Assembly (NCBI GenBank): GCA_003116995.1
Contig: BDSL01000066.1
Coordinates: forward strand, 434,001 to 498,000
DNA: 64,000 bases
DNA from: Yamagishiella unicocca
Taxonomy: Eukaryota; Chlorophyta; Chlorophyceae; Chlamydomonadales; Volvocaceae
Direction: 5' to 3'
Part shown: in pieces, positions 11,976-21,903 of the stretch
Numbering within the stretch: the first letter of the stretch is position 1
Layout: each line of letters starts with the position of its first letter
Program-made: the position numbers and the translations under genes
The notes under the pieces: generated by a model
Seen by the model: only the letters and a program-made list of their open reading frames with translations
Databases searched by the model: none
Told to the model about the DNA's origin: nothing

Positions 11976-12693
11976 TCGGAGGATTGACTGCTTTTACGAT
12001 CGGCTTAGGCCGCGGCGGAGGCCTAGGGGGACGCGGAGGAGGACGTGGGGGGGGAGGAGAAGGCCGGGCAGGCCTAGGAGGGCGAGGGGGCCTCGGCGCT
12101 GGTGGCGGTGGAGATTGCGGTGGTGGAGGAGGGGGCGGCGGAGGCGGTGGGGGTGGTGGGGGCTCAACTGGGTACGGTGGTCGCCGAGGCGGTCGTGGTG
12201 GCCGTGGCGGAGGCCGCGGTGGCCGTGGAGGAGACCTAGGGGGTCGCGGCGGCCGAGGAGGTTTCACTGGCTGTGGTGGTATCCGAGGAGGTCGAGGCGG
12301 CCTTGGCGGCCTTTGCGGTTTCCCTAGCCACGCGGCTCTTCGCCCTGGATTTAAATTGTCTGGATTCCGAACGCCTGCACCTTTTGCAACCTCTTCGTAA
12401 TCCTGCAGCATGCGGTTCTGTCGCCCGCCCACCGAAGATGTGCCTGGAAAAAAGGCGAACAGGGTGTCAGTCTAACGCGTCGGCGCGGTCCTCAAGAGGT
12501 ATATATCAAGCACATGAATGTTGTAAGTAGGCTTGCTAGTTGGTTTTACGGATCAGCCCAAGTGCCAGTGTGATCAATCAGTTACTACTTTGAGCAACCT
12601 CGACTCACTGTCAACACTTGACGCATCTGCCGCAGCTAATGTGATCAAGGTTGACACCAGGAACAGTTTAATACTTGCAGCGGTGCGCGCCAT
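9899..12693 (-). CDS. Secreted proline-rich CAP/SCP-domain protein, 537 residues
   Basis: Exons on the minus strand: 12693-12609, 12443-11421, 10843-10653, 10404-10264 and 10072-9899 (stop TGA). Phases match at every junction. Exon 1 is a signal peptide (MARTAASIKLFLVSTL, then LITLAAADA). Exon 2 encodes about 290 residues of RPPRPP, PPPP and SPPPP runs, typical of hydroxyproline-rich wall glycoproteins of volvocine algae. Exons 3-5 form a complete CAP (SCP/PR-1/Tpx-1) domain at about residues 372-530. Motifs are LYRTWHQAPALQWS, CALDHSVSREYGENL, a W-Y-S-E segment, GHFTQM-VWRG and CKVVVCRYKSPGN. The CAP cavity residues (His of DHS, Glu of GENL, Glu of WYSEV, His of GHF) are present, with paired cysteines. 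The protein is probably secreted and O-glycosylated in the extracellular matrix or cell wall. This fits known algal Pro-rich fusions, but its exact role is unknown. Confidence 0.92.
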
Positions 12694-15600
12694 CCTTGCT
12701 GAGTCTCGGATGCCTCTTCGCCGTCGAGTCCGGCGTCAGCACCGATGACCGCCGGTGCAGCGCTGTCCGCTGAGTATTTGCAAATACTATAAGTCAATAT
12801 AATAGCCACCAGAAAATAATGCGAGCAGACCTAACGTCATCTCAATGTGGATCGAGCAGCTGCAGATGGCTGCAATTTCAGGTTCCAAAAGCCATTTCCT
12901 TTGGCGCTCAGCTTCGCATACTCGAACTTTACTATACTGCCCACCATCCTTACAATCGCACGGATGGTTGCATAAGAACCATCCGTCGGCCGATGTCGTC
13001 ATACAAGTTTACTAACTATCTCGCGAACTCTATCGCTCTAGTATCCTGTCCCTTAGTCAATCTTTCAATCAAAATCTACCAATCCGCTTCGTCTCAAGTT
13101 TGCATCACGCCCCTCGGGCTGCATCGGGTATAACATATACCTAGTGGTCGTCAAAGGCCTTCGCCAGGTTTCACGCGTGCTCATTGGGACGCAATGGATG
13201 CAACGTGCTACTATTCGGTAATGACAGGTCTCTTGTCGTCCAGGCGTAATCGCCTTTGCGTACGTGCAAGCCTTAGCACGCCAGGGAAGTGCTTCCGCCT
13301 CGGCAGTAATTGAAGCTTCCGATTTTCGAAGCGTCAAACGACTAATGCGCTTGCATGTGGATTTGGTGAAATAGCGTTGAATACCAGTCGGCTGTGATGG
13401 TACCGAAAGGACTGAGCCTGCCCGCCCGCCGGTGCTATCGACGGCAATAAGGCGACAAAAAGCGACCGCATGCCAAACCACACTAACATACATTCAAATT
13501 ATCTGTCGATAATAATCTTGCGGCTCTGAGACTGCTTACAAAGTCTCTGGATGCATGCCAATTGCGATTATGACACGCGTCCAAGGCAGTGCATCCGATG
13601 GGAATGCTAAGAGTATATGTACATGGTAAATATAGAGCAGCATGCCTTAATCCAGCTCCTGTACCCATTAAGAAACCAACAAACAAATCGCCAGACTGTG
13701 ACCTAAATAACACACGAGTACTTCATATTAGTGCATGCTGATTAGGTTCGGTAGGAGCACAGCACCGCTACGGGCTTACAGGTATTGGTTCTTTGACTAT
13801 AACATGCACTTTAAGCATTTCAAGCGTATGCATATCATGAAGCTGCTGTCGTGAAAGCTTGTGCACAAGTGATGGCGATTTGCTACTTGTGTGGGTCATC
13901 ACAAACTGTCCGTGCCCCTAGCACTTCCAAGCTACCGCGATTCACCAGCTAGCAGTAGATTGTTGGGGACACTAGTAATAAGTCGTCACCGCATGCAAGA
14001 CATACGTTGCCATCAGGTTGAATATCACCATTCCGCAGTCCTCACGTATGTATCATGGGACGGCAAGACGGGACGGAACATGGAATTCCCACCAGCGGGC
14101 TAAAATGCCGCGCACTTAGCACTAAAGTGGAAGCAGGCAGGATTTTATCACACATTTCATGCAGATCTTTACGGACGGTGAAATGCGCGCCATTTTGCCA
14201 TGGTGGGCATGCACATGTTACTGCATTTTACCGAACTTTCCGACGACAGGCTCTTATTCTTGAGACCTAAGGTGGTAGCACTCATATCACTGGCAGCACT
14301 TGCAATGCGAGATGACGAAGTACGGAAAGCCCGCCAATATGGATCGAGGAGCTGCGGGCGGCTGTATGTCTTATATACGAAGGCCTGCGAATTTTCTTAG
14401 CGAATCAACAAGAGCATGCAGTCAATGCGGCTTTCCTAGGCGCGCTGTTAGCCTGATTGGACCCGCTTGTCATTTCGTCCGTGCGCCGACTGTCATAGCG
14501 GTATGAGCCTGCAACGGCGTGCGCTTCGCCATGCGCGCCATTCCATCCTGTAGCACACGCACACAATTGAAAGATGTGTTAATTCCAATTGTTTTTGCGA
14601 CTACGGACGATTAGGATTGCCGAACGATGTTTTTGCATACAAGCCCATTTCGAATCAGAATACCTCAAAATCAAATGGTATGTTAAGGAGACGTATGAAT
14701 CCCTTGCACATGTAAATAATAACACATGACTCCCAGAAAAGGCGGGCGCAATTAGACACTTTTAAGTCTTTTATCACGTGCGCTTTAGGCCTCGATTTGG
14801 GACTCAAGTCATCGCAAGTGGAAATTGCCACAAATAAGATATTTAAACACGTCATACATACCACCGTCTCTGGTAATAACTTTACCCACAATGCAAAGAG
14901 CTGGAAGGAGCTGGAAAGGAAAACAATGAACGATAGCGTAATATCCTGAACTGAAAGACACAAGCTTTTAAGATTTACAATGTACGGTAGGAGTTCCTTT
15001 ATACCGCGGACCTAATGACTACCGGTAACCGGCCACCGAGCCAATAGGGCGACATGAGTCAAGTGTACATCCTTTCACACATAGATTACACGTCTTCCTG
15101 ATCTTTACAAGGATCTATGCTCCGTCGCCAGGTGCGTTGTGCACGATGGCCTGGCGACAACTCCATCGAGCGGCGTTGTCAAAGTACACGAGCATAACAT
15201 CAGTGCACTTATTGGTTAATGGATTCTACTGTCTACAATGAATGCGGGAATGGTATGTCCAACCATCGAGCGGTATTCTAGTTCGTTATAGGTTTTGTCC
15301 ATCATCTGCCAGATAAGCATCGCTGTCTTTTATCGCTTGTATTCACCTCACCCTGGTTTCCTGGAGAGTGCGCCCACGCACCTGAAAGCGCGGATGAAGC
15401 CACCTGCACGCGATGCAGTGACTACCGGTGACTACCGGCCTTCAACCCCAAGTGGACATGCCCTCTTTCAACCCCAAGTGGACATGCCCTCTTTCTCCCG
15501 CCCAATGGTGAGGCGCTGCATCCTGTGCGGCGACAACACTGGTATCGCTGCAAATACACCAGCGAGCGTACGCGTGCACGAACGAACAGAGCAAGCGCCT

Positions 15601-15829
15601 TCCACATGTGGCTGTGGTCTCGCACGATTGCCCGGTGCATAACCTGCCGTCAAGAGCGGCCGTCTAATCACGGTCCCAGCACTTGTTCGGCTGATCTAGC
15701 GATAAATTGTGCCATAACACACAACATGTCTGTTGCGTGGGTAAGCCGAAGAGCAATGTCCACCGTATGATACCGGTTTGGGATGTAGTAGTCCTGGCGG
15801 CTATTACTGCCATGGAGGTGGGGCGCCGG
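12694..15829. other. Gene-poor, AT-richer intergenic stretch
   Basis: About 3.1 kb upstream of the CAP gene. Frames are short on both strands, with frequent stops and AT-rich patches (for example 14560-14960). No family motif or splice-consistent exon series was found. The only local structure noted is the small tandem duplication at 15441-15492. The promoter of the CAP gene must lie just above 12693. Confidence 0.5.
15441..15492. repeat. Tandem duplication, 26 bp x 2
   Basis: Two exact 26-bp units containing 'ccccaagtggacatgccctc', preceded by a doubled 'tgactaccgg' at about 15419-15438. Confidence 0.85.
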
Positions 15830-16484
15830 TTTATGGCCGTGGCCTTAAAACCGGCCCTTCCCTTAAAAAGGGCGGGTGCTGGTGGTCCCCCTCTTACTCC
15901 GGGAAGTGGTCTTCTGGATCGTGCCATTCGCCGTGGGGTGGTGGAGTTTTGGGCCCTTCTGAGGGGCTTTGCTGCGTTGGGGCTTCCCCAGAACGGCTGG
16001 GATGCAGTGGGGCCTCGGCATCCTTTCTTGCGGGTTGTCGCCAGTCGCCTTGTGTGCGGGGGACCGGCTGAGGTACTGGTGGATTCGTGATCGGCCCGGG
16101 TTGTCTTGGGGAGCGGGGTTTCCCGTGCTTCTTACTTTCCGGCTCTATATGCGCGTTGAGCCCTGCTAGGGGTCCGTGCCTTTTGGGATGAGAGGCGGCT
16201 GGTCCCGATGATTGCATCGTTGCGGCGCTTCACTGGTTCGTCGGTTGCTGGGCTGTTAGGTTGGTTGGTGGTCAGTTCCTGATAGGGGAACCTCTAGTGC
16301 AAATTCCCCCTGGGGTACTGGCTGCTGCTCTGTGTGCCTACGGCCTGTCGATTTGGTGTTCTGGTGGTTTGCCTATGTTCCGGTGCATGTCGGTCTTTGT
16401 TTCCTCCGTCTTTCTCAGTGTCAGGCGATGTGCCCGATGGTTCTACCTCTTGGTCTGGAACCCACTGTAACCGTTACAACAACC
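15830..16484 (+). repeat. Dispersed repeat family B, long copy
   Basis: A G/T-rich segment whose right end (16425-16484) reads 'caggcgatgtgcccgatgg', then a tail ending 'cccactgtaaccgttacaac'. The same tail recurs at 17119-17161, 17546-17590, 18171-18215, 33249-33292 and, reversed, at 16738-16780, 18518-18562 and 39923-39960. The upstream part resembles the inner arm of the foldback element at 16738-17590 (a CTTTGTTTCCTCCGTCTTTCT-like stretch before the CAGGCGATG motif). No transposase is seen. Confidence 0.5.
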
Positions 16485-16737
16485 GGTATCTTAAAACCGT
16501 GACTGTTTACGCGTCAGTCATCATGCCCCTTGCTGTGTCATGCCAGTTCGCTAGCTTACCGAGTGCGGCGACACCTGTCAGCTGGGTGTAACACACAACC
16601 AAGTGCGGGAGACACCGCACGCGATTGGTCTTGGAGGTGTCCGCCGCACACACTCCCAGCTAGTTGGCGTGCACCCATGCTGTTGGCGTAGTCGCGAGGT
16701 CGGTGAAGGTCGGGAGCTGCCCATCCCGGGCCTGACG

Positions 16738-17590
16738 TAGGAATACTTGTTACAGTGGGCTCAGGCCGAAAGGGAGAACCACCGGGCACACCGGCGGAGG
16801 TCTGGAGCATGCCGTAACGAATACTACTACCGCCAAACACAAAAGGAGACGAAAGAGACAGAAACCCAGCAACGCCGGACATGGAAGGAGACGAAAGAAA
16901 GCCAGCCGCGCCGCACAAATGGCAAACCACCAAGGCTGTCTGGGCTGCAGTTGGTGTACTGCTTATAGGGAGGCCTTTTGAGCCACTTCCCCCTGGGTGG
17001 TTGGTGTCGCTTTTTGTTCTCTGGGCCCTCGGTCAGGGTTTCTGGTGGTTTGCCATATCTCGGTCGACTGTCTTGTTCTTCTTTCTGCGTCTCTTTCGGT
17101 GTCAGGCGATGCGCCCGATGGCTCTACCTTGTGGCCCGGGGCCCACTATAAAGGTTACTACTACTGAAAGAGACGCAGGAAGAAGAACAAACCAGTCGAC
17201 CGAGATACGGCAAACCACCAAAAACCCTGGTCAAGGGCCCAGAGAACAAACAGTGGCATCAACCACCCAGGGGGAAGTAGCTCAAAAAGCCTCCCTATAA
17301 GCAGGACACCAGCTGCAGCCCATGCAGCCCCTCAGCCAGAACAACCAGCAGAGCCCCCCACCTGAGACCCAAGAAGATTCCCCCACGCAACGGACCAGCA
17401 CCCTGCCCGAAAGAAGGAAATAAGGAGCAAAAAGAGAGCTTCCGCAGGAGCATCTAACCCGGCCCCTCACAACTGGGCGCCGGTCCAACACACACCAATA
17501 GTATTCGTTATCAGCGAGCTCCAGACCTCCGGCGGTGTGACCAGTGGTTCTGCCTTTTGGTCCGGAGCCCACTGAAACAAGTACTGCTAC
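16738..17590. mobile_element. Foldback (inverted-repeat) element, non-autonomous
   Basis: The segment folds on itself. The inner arms, about 16940-17105 and 17163-17330, are near-perfect reverse complements; both contain a 'cttatagggaggc' stretch, a 'cacttccccctgggtggttg' stretch and 'gtcgactg' with its partner 'cagtcgac'. The outer arms (16738-16830 and 17500-17590) share a 'ccggaggtctggag'-type block and a GTTACAGTGGG-like tip. The centre carries the family B tail. No transposase is encoded, so it looks like a MITE or foldback transposon mobilised in trans. Target-site duplications could not be fixed by eye. Confidence 0.75.
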
Positions 17591-17828
17591 GTCGTGTGCC
17601 AGCTGCACCTGGGCATTAGGTGGCCATTTCGGTAGGCGACAGCTGCTTACTCTGTATGACAAGGTTTACGGTGCAGGGAGTGAAAACACCGAGTAGCGGC
17701 CCTGGTTAAAGATTGGCAGGCGGCGAGTATTTCCTTGGCGTCCACCACGAGATGCAGATCTGGTGAAGGATAGTACTGATGCCGGGTCTCGCCCGGCGCG
17801 CTGAGGGACCGAGCGCACATCAGCACAC

Positions 17829-17896
17829 GTCTTTCATTTCATTTCATTTCATTTCACCTCATTTCATTTCATTCCATTCCATTTCACTTCATTGCA
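17829..17896. repeat. (TTTCA)n pentanucleotide microsatellite
   Basis: A run of TTTCA units with a few interruptions (cacctc, ccatt, gcatt). No gene is adjacent. Confidence 0.85.
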
Positions 17897-18170
17897 TTGC
17901 AATTGAGGCTTTGTCGCCCTCTGGTGGCCTCATGGCACAAGGGTGTGGTAGGCTGCCAAACAGCACCCAGTGGCCGCTAGCTAGGTTCTGAGACCATGCA
18001 CCGGTGTGCAGTGGGTGCACTTTTCCACAGCACACAAACCCCAAACCTTCTGTAATTCAGGGACCGGCGGCTATAGACATCGGGGACATCATGCTTCATA
18101 AGCGCCGACGACAAGGGTAGCATGCACGTACGTCAGCACGCCATGCTGGGGCACTAGCTGGTTTTAGGCT

Positions 18171-18215
18171 GGTTCTATCTTCCGGTCTGGAACCCACTGT
18201 AACAGTTACTACTGC
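18171..18215 (+). repeat. Family B terminal motif
   Basis: A stand-alone copy of the 'ggttctatcttccggtctgg' / 'cccactgtaacagttac' tail. The opposite-facing copy at 18518-18562 could be its partner, giving an insertion of about 390 bp. Confidence 0.6.
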
Positions 18216-18517
18216 GAGAAGTAGGCAGTATTACAGGGCTGAGAGCTAAGCCTGAGGGGGCTTACATGGTGAGTGGGAGGGGAGGCAGTATAACAGAAGA
18301 TGGAGGCGGCACCGGCACGACTTGTGCGCAGGGAGAGGTGGTGGTTAGGGAGGCATAGAGTAGGGACGGTACAGATTATGGACAGAAGCTGGCTTGGCAT
18401 AGAAAGAGCTGGCGACAAGGAAGGGAGGGAGAGGCGGATATAACGCATGTCAGATACGGCAGGTGAGCTGCTGTCATGCTCCGTAGCAGGCTGCGGCCGT
18501 CACGGACACACATTTAG

Positions 18518-18562
18518 GTTGTTGTAACGGTTACAGTGGGTTCCAGACCAATAGGTAGCACT
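18518..18562 (-). repeat. Family B terminal motif, inverted
   Basis: The reverse complement of the family B tail, 'gttgttgtaacggttacag' then 'gggttccagacca'. It faces the copy at 18171-18215. Confidence 0.6.
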
Positions 18563-21500
18563 GCTGTTCGTGCTTTCCTGGCTGACCTTAGTGGCCGACT
18601 CCAGGCCTGACTGGCGTGCGCTGTCGTTAGCGCTCAGGCTACAACTGACCAGGTCGTAGGCACGTTAGCAGGTGAACGCCGCAAGCCGCTACCGCTTCCG
18701 GGGGCTGCCCCGGGTATCCAGACTCCCGACCGAAGCGCGGCCCACAGCTGCACTGTTACTTGCGGGGGCAATTATGCTCGCCACTGTTGTTACACGTCTG
18801 CAACTGGGCACCTCGTGCGAGAGGGTACTTCGAGCACGGCCGGGAATACCAGAAGTGGCATCCCGCCGTGCTAAGGCGGCGAAGGCTCCGTGGGCTCGAT
18901 GTACGCACCTTATCCCTTCCGCTCCGATCGTGAGCCAGCTACCATCCAATACCGAAAGTTACCAGACAATAAGACGACGTCCGTTACTTAGTGTCAACGA
19001 ACCATAACTAACAACACACTCGTGAGGTATTTCACTCCAACCGTCATGCTCGGATACGCGTTCCTGGAGCGGCGCCGAAACCATGACTAATGCCCGCGAA
19101 TCGTTCGTGCCGGCGCTGGGGCATGACACTGCTGCGGAGCAGGCGCCGGATGCTCGAGGGGCGCAGCCCTGTGTCGTCCGTTCGGGTGGCCCAGGAGTAA
19201 AATCATTGCGCTTACGAATCATTGTAGTAGTAGTAGTAACTGTCACAGGCGTGACCAAAGTCGCCGACGCGAATCATCGCAGTCGGGAGGAACCCAGGAA
19301 TAGGCGACCGGCAGGCTTGCGCTCGCATTCCTGTTCAGGTGCGAAATGCCGCTGGCATTGGTGGGTCATGATAATTGGAAGCTGCAGGGCAGCAGCGTCC
19401 GTTGAGTAGCTTCGATGCACCTGCACCGCACGTCAACGATCCTCCTAGCAAGGCAGGCCGCTTGTCCAGATCCTGCAAGAACCTACGATCAAGCTCGATC
19501 GCAGGTCCAGCCCAAAAGATGACCGGCTCAGTGGCGATCCGCACCGTGTGCTGATCTGCTGAAGCAGTGCACCGAGAGTGGCTACCGACCCGCGGGTCAC
19601 AGGATCTCTCAATGCCTACCCTACCGCCATCCGCAAACAAACGACCTTTCTTCGAGTCCAAAACACCTTTTCTATCAACCGCGACCAAGCGTGCAAGTGC
19701 ATCGTCGGGGAATCACGAGGACACGATCGCGAGATTCAATTCGAGGTAAGACCATGGAGGGGGTCGTTGCTGGTACCTCTTGATGCGGGCGCCGGTGGCG
19801 CAAAGCGGGAAAGACACGTTCATCCGAAAGGATCCGAAAGACTACAGCCAGATTATCAACGTCTTCGATAACGTTTTTGATTTAAAAAGGAGCGGGGCGC
19901 TTGTAGATAGTATGGGGCGCGCGCGTTGGAGCGCCCACGTGCAAAACGTTTCCTCACGTCAGCACGTTACAAGGGACGATACGGTCAGGACGTAGTCTAA
20001 ATCCGCGAACGTAGCAGGGTTGCCCCCAAAACTCCCGCGTATTCCAAAATCGATGGAGCTCGTCGAATTATTGAAGCACTGCACATCGACTCTTCGCTTG
20101 TGGCCTCCCGGACATTATTGACGTACGCTGCAGGTCGCCCAGCTTCAGCACCCGGTATATTGTAAGGTTAATCCAATCTTGTATGTGTGAGCTGCAGACC
20201 TTTTGTTCCTTCCGTCGAGACCTGCCGCCATACTGAGCCTTGAACCAGCTTGAACGCCGTTGCCACTCTTGGCTCGCTAGGCACGCTTGCTCGAAGGCGC
20301 ACTAGCCGTATCATATGAATTCCCGTTGGCTCTGTGTACATGACTTATTGACTAACGCTTCCAGGCGATATCTTGCTACGGTCTGGAACGTAACTCTTCG
20401 GGCTGGGGCTGGCTGGGGCACGCAGATAGGCGCACGTTCACTTCGACGCACTATCTAGGGTTACTAGGCGTTAACCTTCCCTTTCATTATCGCAGTTAAA
20501 GACGACTTTTGCATAAAATAGCGAGGAATTTCATCTGCCGCCGCCAACCAACAGAACAATTGAGGCATTTGCCCTCCTCGCACGTTCTCCGCTGGAGCCC
20601 CGTGAAAGAACAGACTAATGCTGCCCCGAAAGTGTCGGAACGCGCACAGTACGGTAGCAATTGTCTTCACTTTTCTGCAGGTCGCATGCGCATCCCGATA
20701 TAATCTTAACAAGATGTTACACCTGTCCACAAGCCAGGGCGAACCTAGGAACTAGGAAAAGACGGAGGGCCCATACCGTCTAGGCCGCGACACCCTGTGC
20801 TGTGCGTCCAAACCTCTCCTCGGCTGGACGAACTGCGGCGCAGCAGTCTGGGGCTCAAGAATGAGACGAGGCGGATTACATGTAACATGGGCATGTGTGC
20901 TTATTAGCAAAAGGACAGCGAAACGGCACCCATGACGCGGCAAGCTTATTGCTAATACGCAAGGTCCAAGGCCCACATCGCGCCTCCCGCCCACTTCAGC
21001 ATTCTGTGTGGCCCGCACTGCTAAATTCTCGGTTTATGATTTCCCCCTGGAGCCATGCCACGTGTTGTTACGGCCATTAAGAGCCTGCGACTTACATCGC
21101 ACAGGTCAGGTGCGTGCCACCGACAGCCAGAAAGGCTGCCCGCTAAATGACGAGCAAAGGCCGCGTGTAAAACCAATCCCAACTTCGACAACGCGCTCAA
21201 AGAAAAAAGCAGAGCACGGCGCCAGAACACAAAGACAGTTGAGCAGAGCACACATGGAGCTACGGTAAGAACTGGGCCAAGACGTATAGCGTCTTCACGC
21301 CAGGGTGACTTGCGTGCGCGGCGACTGGGATGGCTAGCTAGTTCGTTGCCAGCTCAATACGCAGGCCAATCTGCAATACTTGAGACAACGAGAAAGGAGA
21401 ACCTGTGAAGAGTCCATGCAATACATCAACAGCGTATTACGTCCGGGGGTCCTTCCGCGCATGGTCCGAGTCTGCCCGGTACGTGTTTAAGGCGCATTAG

Positions 21501-21748
21501 TAACGAGCCCGTAAAGCACGGCGTAACAATTATCACAACCATCTCACGGCGCCTCACATCCGGGCACGAGTGCGTCCCAGTACGGGAACGGGACATCAGA
21601 CGCCACCAACTGATATCTATTCCGGAGCGCGTGTGTTGTATATACGCTGATCCGTCCCATTTGAGTCCAGGTGGCCCCGATGTGCACCGGCACGTGGCAT
21701 GTCCTCTAGTGGTTACGACACACTCCATTTTCGCAACCCCTACCACCC
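18563..21748. other. Gene-poor intergenic stretch
   Basis: About 3.2 kb with no supported gene. Open frames (18672-19007 plus, 18689-18949 minus, 19578-19871 plus) show no family motif and no consistent splice partners. It contains a degenerate family A end at 20715-20790. The last part is the presumed 3' flank of PAT1. Confidence 0.5.
20715..20790 (-). repeat. Repeat family A, degenerate terminus
   Basis: Matches the family A end (gatgttacac, then aagccagggcgaacctagg and gagggcccatacc) with several substitutions. No longer body is recognised next to it. Confidence 0.5.
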
Positions 21749-21753
21749 TTACA
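21749..21753 (-). terminator. Possible TGTAA polyadenylation signal of PAT1
   Basis: A TGTAA pentamer on the minus strand about 150 bases past the PAT1 stop. TGTAA is the usual polyadenylation signal in Chlamydomonadales. Being only 5 bp it may be chance, and most other genes here lack one close to the stop. Confidence 0.3.
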
Positions 21754-21903
21754 TTAGCAAAACGAGTCATACGAGACGTGTGTTTTGACCTCGGTTGTGC
21801 TCGTCCGGGTTGTACTGCTCCCGAATGTTCTGGACGCCCTACGACGCCCGGTCCTAACAGCTCCCCGGTCCAAACGCCGCCACGTGATCGCGCACAAAGC
21901 ACA

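Noticed and set aside
11309..12400. A 363-residue glycine-rich open frame on the plus strand
   Set aside because: It is the exact antisense of the Pro-rich exon of the CAP protein (CCN/GGN codons mirror each other). The minus strand has a signal peptide, splice sites and a CAP domain; the plus strand has nothing.
19780..19995. A short frame with a BTB/KCTD-like segment (FIRKDPKDYSQIINVF)
   Set aside because: Only about 15 residues loosely resemble the family. The flanking frame does not, and no splice partners were found.
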